This document shows, piece after piece, positions 34,353 to 42,455 of a DNA stretch of 64,000 nucleotides. The position numbers and the translations under genes are program-made. This DNA is from Microbacterium sp. LWO12-1.2 (GTDB lineage Bacteria > Actinomycetota > Actinomycetes > Actinomycetales > Microbacteriaceae), in NCBI RefSeq assembly GCF_040675875.1, contig NZ_JBEGII010000001.1, positions 806,001 through 870,000 of the forward strand. Reading direction: 5' to 3'. Positions within the stretch are counted from its first letter, which is position 1. Each line of letters opens with the position of its first letter. The notes under the pieces are model-generated. The model ran no database searches and was not told the origin of the DNA. It worked only from the letters and a program-made list of their open reading frames with translations.

Positions 34353-35675
34353 TCAGGCGCGAGCGGCCTCCGTGACGCGGCGAGCCGCGGCGAGGGCCTG
34401 GTCGAGGTCGGCCTTGAGGTCTTCGATGTTCTCGATACCCACCGAGAGACGCACGAGACCGGGGGTGACGCCCGCGGTGAGCTGCTGCTCCGGGGTCAGC
34501 TGGGCGTGCGTGGTGGACGCCGGGTGGATGACGAGCGAGCGCACGTCACCGATGTTGGCGAGGTGGCTGAACAGCGAGAGGCTGTTGACGAACTCGCGAC
34601 CGGCCTCCACGCCGCCCTTGAGCTCGAACGACAGCACGGCGCCGACGCCCTTGGGGGCGTACTCGTTCGCCTTCGCGTACCAGGGCGAGGAGGGCAGGCC
34701 GGAGTAGTTGACCGTCGCGACGTCGTCACGGTTGTCGAGCCACTCGGCGATCTCCTGAGCGTTCTGCACGTGGCGCTCGATGCGCAGCGACAGCGTCTCG
34801 ATGCCCTGGATGAGGTTCCAGGCGCTCTGCGGAGCGATCGCGGAGCCGAGGTCGCGCAGCAGCTGCACGCGGGCCTTGATGATGTACGCGAGCGGGTCTC
34901 CGACCGCGGCCGTGTAGCTGGCGCCGTGGTACGAGGGGTCCGGAACCGTGAGGCCGGGGAACTTCTCGACGTTCTTCGACCACTCGAACGAGCCGCCGTC
35001 GATGATCGCACCACCGATGGTGGTGCCGTGGCCGCCGAGGAACTTGGTGACCGAGTGGACGACGATGTCGGCGCCGAACTCGAACGGACGGATCAGGTAC
35101 GGGGTCGCGATGGTGTTGTCGACGATGAGCGGCACACCGGACTCGTGGGCGACGTCGGCGACCGTGCGGATGTCGAGGATGTTGATCTGCGGGTTGCCGA
35201 TGGTCTCCGCGAAGAACAGCTTGGTGTTCGGGCGGACGGCACGACGCCATTCCTCGGGGTCGTCCTGGTTCTCGACGAAGGTGACCTCGATGCCGAGCTT
35301 GGCGAGGGTGTACTTGAAGAGGTTGTAGGTGCCGCCGTAGATCGAGCTGGAGGCGACGAAGTGGTCGCCGGCCTCGGCGATGTTCAGCACCGCGAAGGTC
35401 GAGGCGGCCTGACCACTGGCGAGGACGAGGGCGCCTGTGCCCCCCTCCAGCGCGGCGAGGCGCTGCTCCAGGACATCCTGCGTCGGGTTCTGGATGCGGG
35501 TGTAGATGTTGCCGAACTCCGCGAGTGCGAACAGGTTCGCCGCGTGGTCCGCGCTGTCGAACACGTAGGAGGTGGTCTGGTAGATCGGCGTGGCGCGAGC
35601 CTTCGTGACCGGGTCGGGAGCGGCGCCCGAGTGGATCTGCTTGGTCTCGAAACGCCAGGTCTCGGGTGCGGACAT
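34353..35675 (-). CDS. metY: O-acetylhomoserine aminocarboxypropyltransferase (sulfhydrylase)
   Basis: A 440-residue PLP enzyme of the Cys/Met metabolism family that makes homocysteine from O-acetylhomoserine and sulfide. The PLP lysine is K211 in HSVTKFLGGHG; YTRIQNPTQ (about 58-66) and SSSIYGGTYNLF (about 109-120) are cofactor-binding motifs. Length fits MetY rather than the shorter MetB/MetZ. It uses the product of MetX encoded at 31382-32590. A TTGACA lies about 70 bases upstream. A strong terminator ends the unit. Confidence 0.95.
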   Translation of the reverse strand: MSAPETWRFETKQIHSGAAPDPVTKARATPIYQTTSYVFDSADHAANLFALAEFGNIYTRIQNPTQDVLEQRLAALEGGTGALVLASGQAASTFAVLNIAEAGDHFVASSSIYGGTYNLFKYTLAKLGIEVTFVENQDDPEEWRRAVRPNTKLFFAETIGNPQINILDIRTVADVAHESGVPLIVDNTIATPYLIRPFEFGADIVVHSVTKFLGGHGTTIGGAIIDGGSFEWSKNVEKFPGLTVPDPSYHGASYTAAVGDPLAYIIKARVQLLRDLGSAIAPQSAWNLIQGIETLSLRIERHVQNAQEIAEWLDNRDDVATVNYSGLPSSPWYAKANEYAPKGVGAVLSFELKGGVEAGREFVNSLSLFSHLANIGDVRSLVIHPASTTHAQLTPEQQLTAGVTPGLVRLSVGIENIEDLKADLDQALAAARRVTEAARA

Positions 35676-35726
35676 GTTGTTCCCCCTGGAACTCGTGGAA
35701 GGTCGATGGCAGATGCCGTTTCAGCG

Positions 35727-35753
35727 AGAGTACGTAATATTCCCTCCTGTCAA
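35727..35753 (-). promoter_or_regulatory. Candidate metY promoter
   Basis: On the minus strand TTGACA (35753-35748) is followed 15 nt later by TACTCT. The spacing is shorter than the ideal 17, but TTGACA is rare in this DNA. A leader of about 45 nt would precede the metY start. Confidence 0.45.
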
Positions 35754-35822
35754 CAACGGGTGGGAAATGTGACGTAACAGTGGGAGCCGCCGAAAAGACG
35801 CGGAACATCGTACGGTGGAGGC

Positions 35823-36608
35823 ATGGCCAACAGACGTGCAGTGGTGACAGGTGCGAGCTCGGGAATCGGTGCGACGACGGTACGCGCGCTCCGATCCAGC
35901 GGATGGGACGTCGTCGGCGTCGCGCGACGAGAGGATCGTCTGTCCGCGCTCGCCGCCGAGACCGGGGCATCGGCGATCGCCTGCGACCTGACCAACCCGG
36001 ACGCCGTCGACGCGCTCATCGCCGAGCTCGAGAAGTCCGGCCCCGTGCACGCGCTCGTGCAGGTCGCCGGCGGTGCCCGCGGCACCGATCGTGTCGAGGA
36101 TGCCTCGATCGAGGATTGGCAGTGGATGTTCGACGCCAATGTGCTCGCCACCCAGCGTCTCGTGGCCGGTCTCCTGCCGTCGTTGCGTCGTGCCGCGGCG
36201 GCCGACGGTCACGCCGACACGATCTTCGTCACCTCGACCGCCGCGCAGACCGCCTATGCGGGCGGCGCCGGATACAACGCCGCGAAGGCCGCGGAGGCGA
36301 TGCTGGTGCGCGTGCTCCGCCAGGAGCTGAACGGCGAGCCGATCCGTGTCGTCGAGGTCGCGCCCGGCATGGTGCACACCGAGGAGTTCACCCTCAACCG
36401 TCTGGGGGGCGACGCTGTCGCCGCCGAGGCCGTCTACTCCGGGGTCGAAGCCCCACTTCTGGCCGACGATGTGGCCGACGTCATCCGCTACGCGCTGGAG
36501 TCGCCCGGCCACGTGAACCTCGACCTGATCACGATGCGCCCGGTCGCGCAGTCCGCCCAGCACCTCCTCGCGCGCGGGCCCCTGCGCGTGCGCTCCTCCA
36601 TCGACTGA
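35823..36608 (+). CDS. Short-chain dehydrogenase/reductase
   Basis: A 261-residue classical SDR. The cofactor loop is TGASSGIG (9-16); catalytic residues are S138, Y151 and K155 (YNAAK). The closest class is the NADP serine/3-hydroxy acid dehydrogenase (YdfG-like) group; substrate unproven. TACGGT (35811-35816) ends 6 nt before the ATG. The next gene, ung, starts 2 bases after its stop. Confidence 0.9.
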   Translation: MANRRAVVTGASSGIGATTVRALRSSGWDVVGVARREDRLSALAAETGASAIACDLTNPDAVDALIAELEKSGPVHALVQVAGGARGTDRVEDASIEDWQWMFDANVLATQRLVAGLLPSLRRAAAADGHADTIFVTSTAAQTAYAGGAGYNAAKAAEAMLVRVLRQELNGEPIRVVEVAPGMVHTEEFTLNRLGGDAVAAEAVYSGVEAPLLADDVADVIRYALESPGHVNLDLITMRPVAQSAQHLLARGPLRVRSSID

Positions 36609-36610
36609 CG

Positions 36611-37336
36611 ATGGCGCGGACACTCGCCGAGCTCGCCGACGACGGGCTGATCGACGCCGGGTGGGCTCAGGCCCTGGCTCCGGTGCAGGACGACATCACC
36701 GCGCTGGGGGAGCGTCTGCGGGCGGAGCAGGAGGCCGGTCGCGGGTATCTTCCGGAGGGGCACCACGTGTTGCGTGCGTTCCAGCGGCCGCTCGCGGATG
36801 TGCGGGTGCTCATCACCGGACAGGACCCGTATCCGACGCCCGGGCATCCGATCGGGCTGTCGTTCGCGGTCGACCGTGACGTGCGCCCGCTCCCACGCAG
36901 CCTCGGCAACATCTACAGGGAGCGCGAGACCGATCTCGGCATCCCGTCGGCCCCGCACGGAGACCTCACCGCGTGGAGCGACCAGGGCGTGCTCCTGCTG
37001 AACCGCGTGCTCACGGTGCAGCCCGGAGTCGCGGGCTCTCATCGCGGTTGGGGCTGGGAGAAGGTGACCGAGCACGCGATCCGCACCCTCGTCGCCCGCG
37101 AGCAGCCGCTCGTCGCGATCCTGTGGGGCAAGGACGCCGCGAACCTGCAGCCGCTCCTCGGCGCGACGCCGGTGATCGCCTCGGCGCATCCGTCTCCGCT
37201 GTCGGCCCGCCGCGGGTTCTTCGGCTCCCGCCCGTTCTCACGCGCGAACGCGTTGCTCGAGGGCATGGGCGCGGCGCCGGTGGACTGGCGGGTGGAGGGG
37301 GAGCCGCTCGTTCCCTCAGAGCCCCTCGTTCCCTAA
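36611..37336 (+). CDS. ung: Uracil-DNA glycosylase
   Basis: A 241-residue family 1 UDG that removes uracil from DNA for base excision repair. GQDPYPTPG holds the water-activating Asp72, LLLNRVLTV the central strand and [10 protein letters not shown] the catalytic His loop. The ATG at 36611 begins 2 bases after the SDR stop, so the genes are co-transcribed. Its TAA stop (37334-37336) is also the start of a TAAGCT -10 hexamer for the following acetyltransferase. Confidence 0.96.
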   Translation: MARTLAELADDGLIDAGWAQALAPVQDDITALGERLRAEQEAGRGYLPEGHHVLRAFQRPLADVRVLITGQDPYPTPGHPIGLSFAVDRDVRPLPRSLGNIYRERETDLGIPSAPHGDLTAWSDQGVLLLNRVLTVQPGVAGSHRGWGWEKVTEHAIRTLVAREQPLVAILWGKDAANLQPLLGATPVIASAHPSPLSARRGFFGSRPFSRANALLEGMGAAPVDWRVEGEPLVPSEPLVP

Positions 37337-37339
37337 GCT
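37334..37339 (+). promoter_or_regulatory. -10 hexamer of the GNAT gene overlapping the ung stop codon
   Basis: TAAGCT uses the TAA stop of ung and ends 6 nt before the next ATG. Confidence 0.55.
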
Positions 37340-37345
37340 GGGCGC

Positions 37346-37966
37346 ATGCAGTTCGAACCGGGGGACCGACGCCGCGTGCTGCCGCGTCATCTGCGCCCTG
37401 CTGCTCCGGTCGAGGTCTTCTCCTACACGATCCGCCCCGTCAGAGCCGCGGACCTCCCACACGTCCGCGAGATCTACAACCACTTCGTGAGCAACTCCGC
37501 CGTCACTCTCGACGAGCGGCGCAGCAGCATCCCGTACTGGCGCGAGAAGTTCGCGCTGCTCACGCGGCTGAATCTGCCGTTCCTCGTCGCCGTCTCGCCG
37601 GCCGGCGTGGTGCTGGGCTACGCGCTGGCGCAGCCGTGGGCGGGCAAGAACGCCTACCGCTACACCGTGGAGGACTCGATCTACCTCGGCCCTGGCGCTG
37701 GGGGCAAGGGGCTCGGAGCCGCCCTGCTGCAGGCGTTGATCGACGCCTGCGAGCAGATCGGCATCCGCGAGATGGTCGCCGTCATCAGCGACAGCGGCGC
37801 GGAGGCCTCCATCCGCCTGCACGCCAAGCTCGGTTTCGAAGAGGCTGGCCGGATGGGCCGCGTCGGCTACAAGTTCGGGCGCGAGCTCGGCACGGTCTAC
37901 ATGCGACGCGCGTTGCGTCCGAGCGGTCGGCGCCGCGGGCTCTTCTCCTCGAGTCGCGGGCGCTAG
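37346..37966 (+). CDS. GNAT acetyltransferase, phosphinothricin-acetyltransferase-like
   Basis: A 206-residue acetyltransferase. IRPVRAADLPHVREIYNHF and the SIYLGPGAGGKGLGAALLQAL acetyl-CoA region place it with the PAT/Bar-like group, which acts on small amino compounds; activity on a herbicide is not implied. Its stop TAG (37964-37966) lies inside the target-site duplication of the IS481 element, so the insertion left the reading frame whole. The ATG is supported by TAAGCT 6 nt upstream. Confidence 0.88.
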   Translation: MQFEPGDRRRVLPRHLRPAAPVEVFSYTIRPVRAADLPHVREIYNHFVSNSAVTLDERRSSIPYWREKFALLTRLNLPFLVAVSPAGVVLGYALAQPWAGKNAYRYTVEDSIYLGPGAGGKGLGAALLQALIDACEQIGIREMVAVISDSGAEASIRLHAKLGFEEAGRMGRVGYKFGRELGTVYMRRALRPSGRRRGLFSSSRGR

Positions 37967-37967
37967 C
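37962..37967. repeat. Left target-site duplication GCTAGC
   Basis: Direct copy of 39027-39032. It fits the NCTAGN target known for IS481. It contains the TAG stop of the upstream GNAT gene. Confidence 0.85.
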
Positions 37968-39026
37968 TGTACTGACCCGGATCATTGTTGACGTAGGAGA
38001 GACCTTCGGTGTCGAGTGGGAGCTGTCTAGGTTCCGGTTCGATCACACGAAGGTCTCTCATGTCCCACGCTAATGCCCGGTTGGCTCCGGCCGGCAGATT
38101 GATCATGGTCCAGCGCATCCAGTCCGGGCGTGCGGTCGCGCATGTGGCGGCGGAGATGGGGGTCTCCCGCACGACCGCGTGGCGGTGGTGGCGCAGGTTC
38201 CGGGAGGAAGGGCGGGCGGGTCTGATTGACCGGTCCAGTGTCGCCAGGTCGCATCCCGCTCGGACGGGCCCGTGTCGGGAGACACGGGTGCGGATCATGC
38301 GACATCTCACCCGTCGCGGTCCGGTGTTCATCGCGGCGAAGCTGGGGATGCATTCCTCGACCGTCGGACGGGTATTGGTCCGACACCACACCCCGCTGTT
38401 GCGAGAGACGGACCCGGTCACCGGGACCGTGATCCGCGCAGTGCGGCGTTCCGCCCGCCGTTACGAGCACGACCATCCCGGCTCGTTGATCCATATTGAC
38501 GTGAAGAAGCTCGGACGCATCCCAGACGGAGGCGGATGGCGCGCGCACGGCCGCAGCGAGAAAGTCCGCAGCCGTGGGATCGGCTACGACTACATCCATG
38601 CCGTGATCGATGACCACTCCCGCCTCGCTTACGCCGAGATCCACGACGACGAGAAGGGCACCACCGCAGCCGGAGTCCTCGAACGCGCAATTGCGTTCTA
38701 TGCCGCCCTCGGCGTCACCGTCGAGCGGGTCATCAGCGACAACGCCTTCGCCTACCGGCACTCGGCCGCGTTCCGCGCGGTCCTCGACGCCCACGGCATC
38801 ACCCAGAAGTTCATCAAACCGCACTGCCCCTGGACCAATGGGAAAGTCGAAAGACTCAACCGCACCCTCGCCACCGAATGGGCCTACGCCCGCGCCTATA
38901 CCTCGAACGCCGAACGCACAGCTGCCTTGCCCATCTGGCTCGACTACTACAACCTAGACAGAGCCCACCTCGGCATCGACGGCAAAACCCCCATCGACCG
39001 AATCAACAACGGTCGAGGTCAATACA
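37968..39026 (+). mobile_element. IS481-family insertion sequence, 1059 bp
   Basis: The element begins TGTACTGACC and ends GGTCAATACA. The terminal inverted repeats match at 19 of the first 24 positions (37968-37991 against 39026-39003). It is flanked by 6-bp GCTAGC duplications and carries a single intact transposase gene, so it may be active or recently moved. It lies between two intact convergent genes. Confidence 0.92.
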
Positions 39027-39031
39027 GCTAG
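38060..39031 (+). CDS. IS481-family DDE transposase
   Basis: A 323-residue transposase. An N-terminal helix-turn-helix (MGVSRTTAWRWWRRFREEG, about 33-51) precedes the rve core with D147 (HIDVKK), D227 (ISDNAF) and E264 (NGKVERLN), giving the DD(36)E spacing of the family. ATG 38060 is used; 17 more residues are open upstream from GTG-like starts. The element ends at 39026 inside the last sense codon, so the stop codon TAG (39029-39031) comes from the target duplication and not from the element. Confidence 0.93.
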   Translation: MSHANARLAPAGRLIMVQRIQSGRAVAHVAAEMGVSRTTAWRWWRRFREEGRAGLIDRSSVARSHPARTGPCRETRVRIMRHLTRRGPVFIAAKLGMHSSTVGRVLVRHHTPLLRETDPVTGTVIRAVRRSARRYEHDHPGSLIHIDVKKLGRIPDGGGWRAHGRSEKVRSRGIGYDYIHAVIDDHSRLAYAEIHDDEKGTTAAGVLERAIAFYAALGVTVERVISDNAFAYRHSAAFRAVLDAHGITQKFIKPHCPWTNGKVERLNRTLATEWAYARAYTSNAERTAALPIWLDYYNLDRAHLGIDGKTPIDRINNGRGQYS

Positions 39032-39032
39032 C
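39027..39032. repeat. Right target-site duplication GCTAGC
   Basis: Second copy of the 6-bp target. It holds the stop of the transposase (plus strand TAG, 39029-39031) and the stop of the ABC ATPase gene (minus strand, 39030-39028). Confidence 0.85.
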
Positions 39033-39837
39033 TCGCGGCGTTCCCCGAGTCGCCTGAGGGGATCACCGGGATCGCGGAGAGCAGTGCCTTGGTGTAGTCG
39101 TGCTGGGGGTGCAGCAGTACGTCGTGCGTGGTGCCGCGCTCGACGATCGCGCCATCCTTCATCACCACCACTGTGTCACACAGGTTCTGCACCACGCCGA
39201 TGTCGTGCGACACGAGCACCAGCGTCAGGTCGGTGGTGCGGCGCAGTTCGATGAGCAGCTCGAGGATCTGCGCGCGCACCGTCACGTCGAGTGCTGAGAG
39301 CGGTTCATCGCCGACCAGGATGCGCGGGCGGTGCACGATCGCGCGGGCGAGTGCGATCCGCTGGCGCTGCCCGCCGGAGAACTCGTGCGGGTAGCGATCA
39401 GCCATCTCGGGTTCGAGCCCCACCTGCGCCAGCACCTCGCGCACGCGCGCACGGCGGTCGCCCGAGATGTCGAGGGCCCACAGCGGCTCGCCGACGATCT
39501 GTCCCGCCGACATGCGGGGGTCGAGGGATGCGTAGGGATCCTGGAACACCAGCCCGCTCTCCCGGCGCAGCCAGTGCAGCGACTTCGCGGAGGCCGTGGC
39601 ATCCACCGTCCGGCCGTCGACGCTCACCGTGCCGGCGGTGGGATGGTCGAGGCCCAGCAGCAGACGGATCAGCGTCGACTTGCCCGACCCGGACTCGCCG
39701 ATGATGCCGACCGACGAGCCTTCGCTCACATCCAGGTCGGTCGGCGCGAGGGCGGTGTGCGTGCGGGTGCGCTCGAACGTCGACCGCTTGGGCACGAAGA
39801 AATCGCGGCTCAGTCCGCGTGCTTCGATCAGGCTCAC
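39028..39837 (-). CDS. ABC transporter ATP-binding protein, DppF-type (second operon)
   Basis: A 269-residue ATPase with Walker [10 protein letters not shown] (about 49-57), signature FSGGQRQRI and Walker [13 protein letters not shown], then VSHD. The C-terminal [16 protein letters not shown] is the dipeptide/oligopeptide tail, so the protein is complete. Last gene of a five-gene operon. Its TAG stop lies within the IS481 target duplication; before the insertion it shared CTAG with the stop of the convergent GNAT gene. Confidence 0.92.
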   Translation of the reverse strand: MSLIEARGLSRDFFVPKRSTFERTRTHTALAPTDLDVSEGSSVGIIGESGSGKSTLIRLLLGLDHPTAGTVSVDGRTVDATASAKSLHWLRRESGLVFQDPYASLDPRMSAGQIVGEPLWALDISGDRRARVREVLAQVGLEPEMADRYPHEFSGGQRQRIALARAIVHRPRILVGDEPLSALDVTVRAQILELLIELRRTTDLTLVLVSHDIGVVQNLCDTVVVMKDGAIVERGTTHDVLLHPQHDYTKALLSAIPVIPSGDSGNAAS

Positions 39838-40625
39838 TGTGCACTTCCGTCCGGACGCCAGAGCGTCGCCGTGGCGTCGCGCAGCAGTCCCTGCGTGACC
39901 GGCGATGTGGGAGCCGTGAGCAGGTGCTTCACGGAGGCGGCTTCGACCACTCGTCCGTGCTCCAGTACGACGCCTTCCGTGGCGACCTGGGCGAGAACGG
40001 CGAGGTCGTGCGTGATGAACACCAGCGACATCCCCTGTTCCTCCACGAGGGAGAGCAGCAGCGACAGGATCTCAGCCTGGATCGTCACGTCGAGCGCGGT
40101 GGTCGGCTCATCGGCGATCAGCAGCTTCGGGCGGCACGCGAGTGCCATCGCGATCGCCACGCGCTGCCGCTGCCCTCCGGAGAGCTGGTGCGGGTAGCGC
40201 TCCACGATCGATGCGGGGTCGGGCAGTCGTACGCGCGCGGCTTCGGCGATCGCCCGTTCGCGTGCCTCACGTCGACCGATCCGCTCGTGGATGCGGATGG
40301 ACTCCGCGATCTGCCGTCCGACGGTGCGGATCGGGTTGAGCGCGGTCCGCGGCTCCTGGAACACGATGCCGATGTCGTCGCCGCGCAGTCGGGCCAGCTC
40401 GCGGTCGGGCATGCCGATCAGCTCTGTGCCGTTCCAGCGGATGCTGCCGCTCGCGGTCGCACCGTCGGGGAGGAGGCCGAGCACGGCCAGTGCCGTGAGT
40501 GACTTGCCGGACCCGGATTCGCCGATGAGCCCGAGACGTGCGCCATCCGGTACCTCGAAGGAGATGCCGTCGACGACCGGGCGTCCATCGATCTCGATGA
40601 CCAGGTCCTGCACGGAGAGTGTCAT
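39834..40625 (-). CDS. ABC transporter ATP-binding protein, DppD-type (second operon)
   Basis: A 263-residue ATPase: Walker A GESGSGKS (about 36-43), [16 protein letters not shown]-loop region, signature LSGGQRQRV, Walker [13 protein letters not shown] and ITHD. The ATG at 40625 overlaps the upstream permease stop by 4 bases and gives the normal length; longer reading upstream is out of the permease's frame and rejected. It pairs with the DppF-type protein, overlapping it by 4 bases. Confidence 0.92.
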   Translation of the reverse strand: MTLSVQDLVIEIDGRPVVDGISFEVPDGARLGLIGESGSGKSLTALAVLGLLPDGATASGSIRWNGTELIGMPDRELARLRGDDIGIVFQEPRTALNPIRTVGRQIAESIRIHERIGRREARERAIAEAARVRLPDPASIVERYPHQLSGGQRQRVAIAMALACRPKLLIADEPTTALDVTIQAEILSLLLSLVEEQGMSLVFITHDLAVLAQVATEGVVLEHGRVVEAASVKHLLTAPTSPVTQGLLRDATATLWRPDGSAQ

Positions 40626-41491
40626 GCGACCACCGCCGGGATGTGGGTCTCGGCCGCACGGTGGCGCAGCGTCGGGTCGGTGGCCTCGCGCAGCCCGTCT
40701 CCGAGCAGGTTCAGCGCGAGTACCGTGATCGTGATCGTGAGGCCGGGCCAGATGACCGACAGCGGGTGCACGCCGATGTAGCGCTGCAGGTCGGCGAGGA
40801 GGATGCCCCAGCTCGGCTCGACCACTGATGCCCCGAAGCCGAGGTACGACAGCCCGGCCTCGGCCAGCACGGCCACCGCCATCGACCACGACAGCTGAAC
40901 GATGAACACGGGAGCGACATTGGGGAGCAGATGCCGCACGAGGCTCTGCGCCGGGGTGAGCCCTGAGGCCTTCGCCGCCAGCACGAAATCGCTCTGCTGC
41001 ACGCGCCGCAGCTCGGGTCGTGTGACCCGGGCGATGTTCACGCCGAAGCCGATACCGACCGCCCAGATGACGACCCACAGTGATCCGCCCCAGACCGAGG
41101 AGATCATCATGGCGATCAGCAGCACGGGGAAGGCGATCAGGATGTCGACGAACACCGCGACGGTCTCACGCACCCACCGGGTGGTGAGGGCGCCGAGTGC
41201 GGCCAGGGCGATGCCGATCACGGTGGCGACGATGCCGGCGCCCACGCTCACGAAGACGGCAGTGCGAGAGCCGGCCATGATGAGGCTGAGGATGTCGCGC
41301 CCCGTGTCGTCGGTGCCGAGGAGGTGCGGCCAGCTCGGCGGCAGCCAGCGGTCGCCGATGTCGGAGGACTGCGGATCGAACGGCGTCCAGAATGCCGACA
41401 CGATCGCGGTCACGGCGATGACGGCGACGACGATGAGTCCGAAACGTCCCGTGGCGGTCTGCCAGAGTCGGCCGAGCCAGAGGGGGGTCAT
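40622..41491 (-). CDS. ABC transporter permease, DppC-type (second operon)
   Basis: A 289-residue permease with about six membrane segments and the EAA-like loop VLAAKASGLTPAQSLVRHLLPN (quoted in part: AAKASGLTPAQ, about residues 175-185). The N-terminal extension with FDPQSSDIGDRWLPPS is the extracytoplasmic loop typical of DppC. Overlaps both neighbours by 4 bases. Confidence 0.92.
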   Translation of the reverse strand: MTPLWLGRLWQTATGRFGLIVVAVIAVTAIVSAFWTPFDPQSSDIGDRWLPPSWPHLLGTDDTGRDILSLIMAGSRTAVFVSVGAGIVATVIGIALAALGALTTRWVRETVAVFVDILIAFPVLLIAMMISSVWGGSLWVVIWAVGIGFGVNIARVTRPELRRVQQSDFVLAAKASGLTPAQSLVRHLLPNVAPVFIVQLSWSMAVAVLAEAGLSYLGFGASVVEPSWGILLADLQRYIGVHPLSVIWPGLTITITVLALNLLGDGLREATDPTLRHRAAETHIPAVVA

Positions 41492-42438
41492 GCGGCCTCC
41501 CGCTGTCGGGGGTCGATCGCCCGGTGCAGCAGATCCACGAGGAAGCCCACCACGAGCACGAAGCCGGTCAGCACAAGTAGCTCGCTCTGCACCTTGATCA
41601 GGTCGCGGGTGCCGACATCGGCCACCAGCATGCGTCCGATGCCCGGAAGTGTGAACAACTGCTCGATCACGACCGAGCCGACGATGATGCCGGCGACCTG
41701 GAGCCCGAGCACCGTGATGATGGAGAGGCCGACCGCGGGGATGCCGTGTTGGATGAGCGCGCGTGTGCGGGTCAGGCCCTTCGCGGCGGCGGTGCGGACG
41801 AAGTCCTGCCCTGCGGCCTGCAGAGTGGCGCTGCGTACGAAGCGCATGAGCATGGCGCCCTCGACGATGCCGATCGTCAGCGCTGGGAGCAGCAGCGATT
41901 CGATCGCCTTGCCCGGGGTGGACCAGCCCGTGCGCGGAAAGCCCTGCGGCGGCAGCCAGCCCAGCCAGACGGAGAACACGACGATCAGCATCATGCCCGC
42001 CCAGACGACAGGGACAGCGGCCAGTGCCTGCGCGCCCACGCTGAGGGCCGTGCCGCCGCGGCGGCCGCGGAGGATCGCGGCGAGGATGCCGAAAGGCACC
42101 GCGATCAGCACGGCGATGAGCAACGACATGATGCCGAGGGGCACCGTGACCTGCGCCTTGAGGAACAGTTCTTCACTGACCGATGCACCCGAGAGCAGCG
42201 AAGTGCCGAGGTCGCCCCGGAAGATGCCGCCGATCCAGTCGGTGTACTGCGCGAACAGCGGCTGGTTCAGGCCCAGGGACTCGCGCAGCGCCTCGACCTC
42301 GGCGGGGGAGGCCTGAGTGCCGGCGATCAGTTGAGCGACATCGCCGGGGAAGACCCGGAGAGTGAGGAAGATGAGCACGCTCGACACGAGGAGCCCTGCA
42401 ATGAGCAGGGCTCCTCGGACGAGCGCGTAGCGGATCAC
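41488..42438 (-). CDS. ABC transporter permease, DppB-type (second operon)
   Basis: A 316-residue permease of about six membrane segments; the first helix is followed by a large outside loop (AQLIAGTQASPAEVEALRE), and the EAA loop reads RTAAAKGLTRTRAL (about 210-223). It forms the channel with the DppC-type protein. It starts 17 bases after the binding-protein stop. Confidence 0.92.
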   Translation of the reverse strand: MIRYALVRGALLIAGLLVSSVLIFLTLRVFPGDVAQLIAGTQASPAEVEALRESLGLNQPLFAQYTDWIGGIFRGDLGTSLLSGASVSEELFLKAQVTVPLGIMSLLIAVLIAVPFGILAAILRGRRGGTALSVGAQALAAVPVVWAGMMLIVVFSVWLGWLPPQGFPRTGWSTPGKAIESLLLPALTIGIVEGAMLMRFVRSATLQAAGQDFVRTAAAKGLTRTRALIQHGIPAVGLSIITVLGLQVAGIIVGSVVIEQLFTLPGIGRMLVADVGTRDLIKVQSELLVLTGFVLVVGFLVDLLHRAIDPRQREAA

Positions 42439-42455
42439 GAAGTGGCGACCGCTGC

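Noticed and set aside
35780..36610. Apparent fusion of a long N-terminal region to uracil-DNA glycosylase
   Set aside because: The region is the SDR gene read in the wrong frame; ung begins at 36611, 2 bases after the SDR stop.
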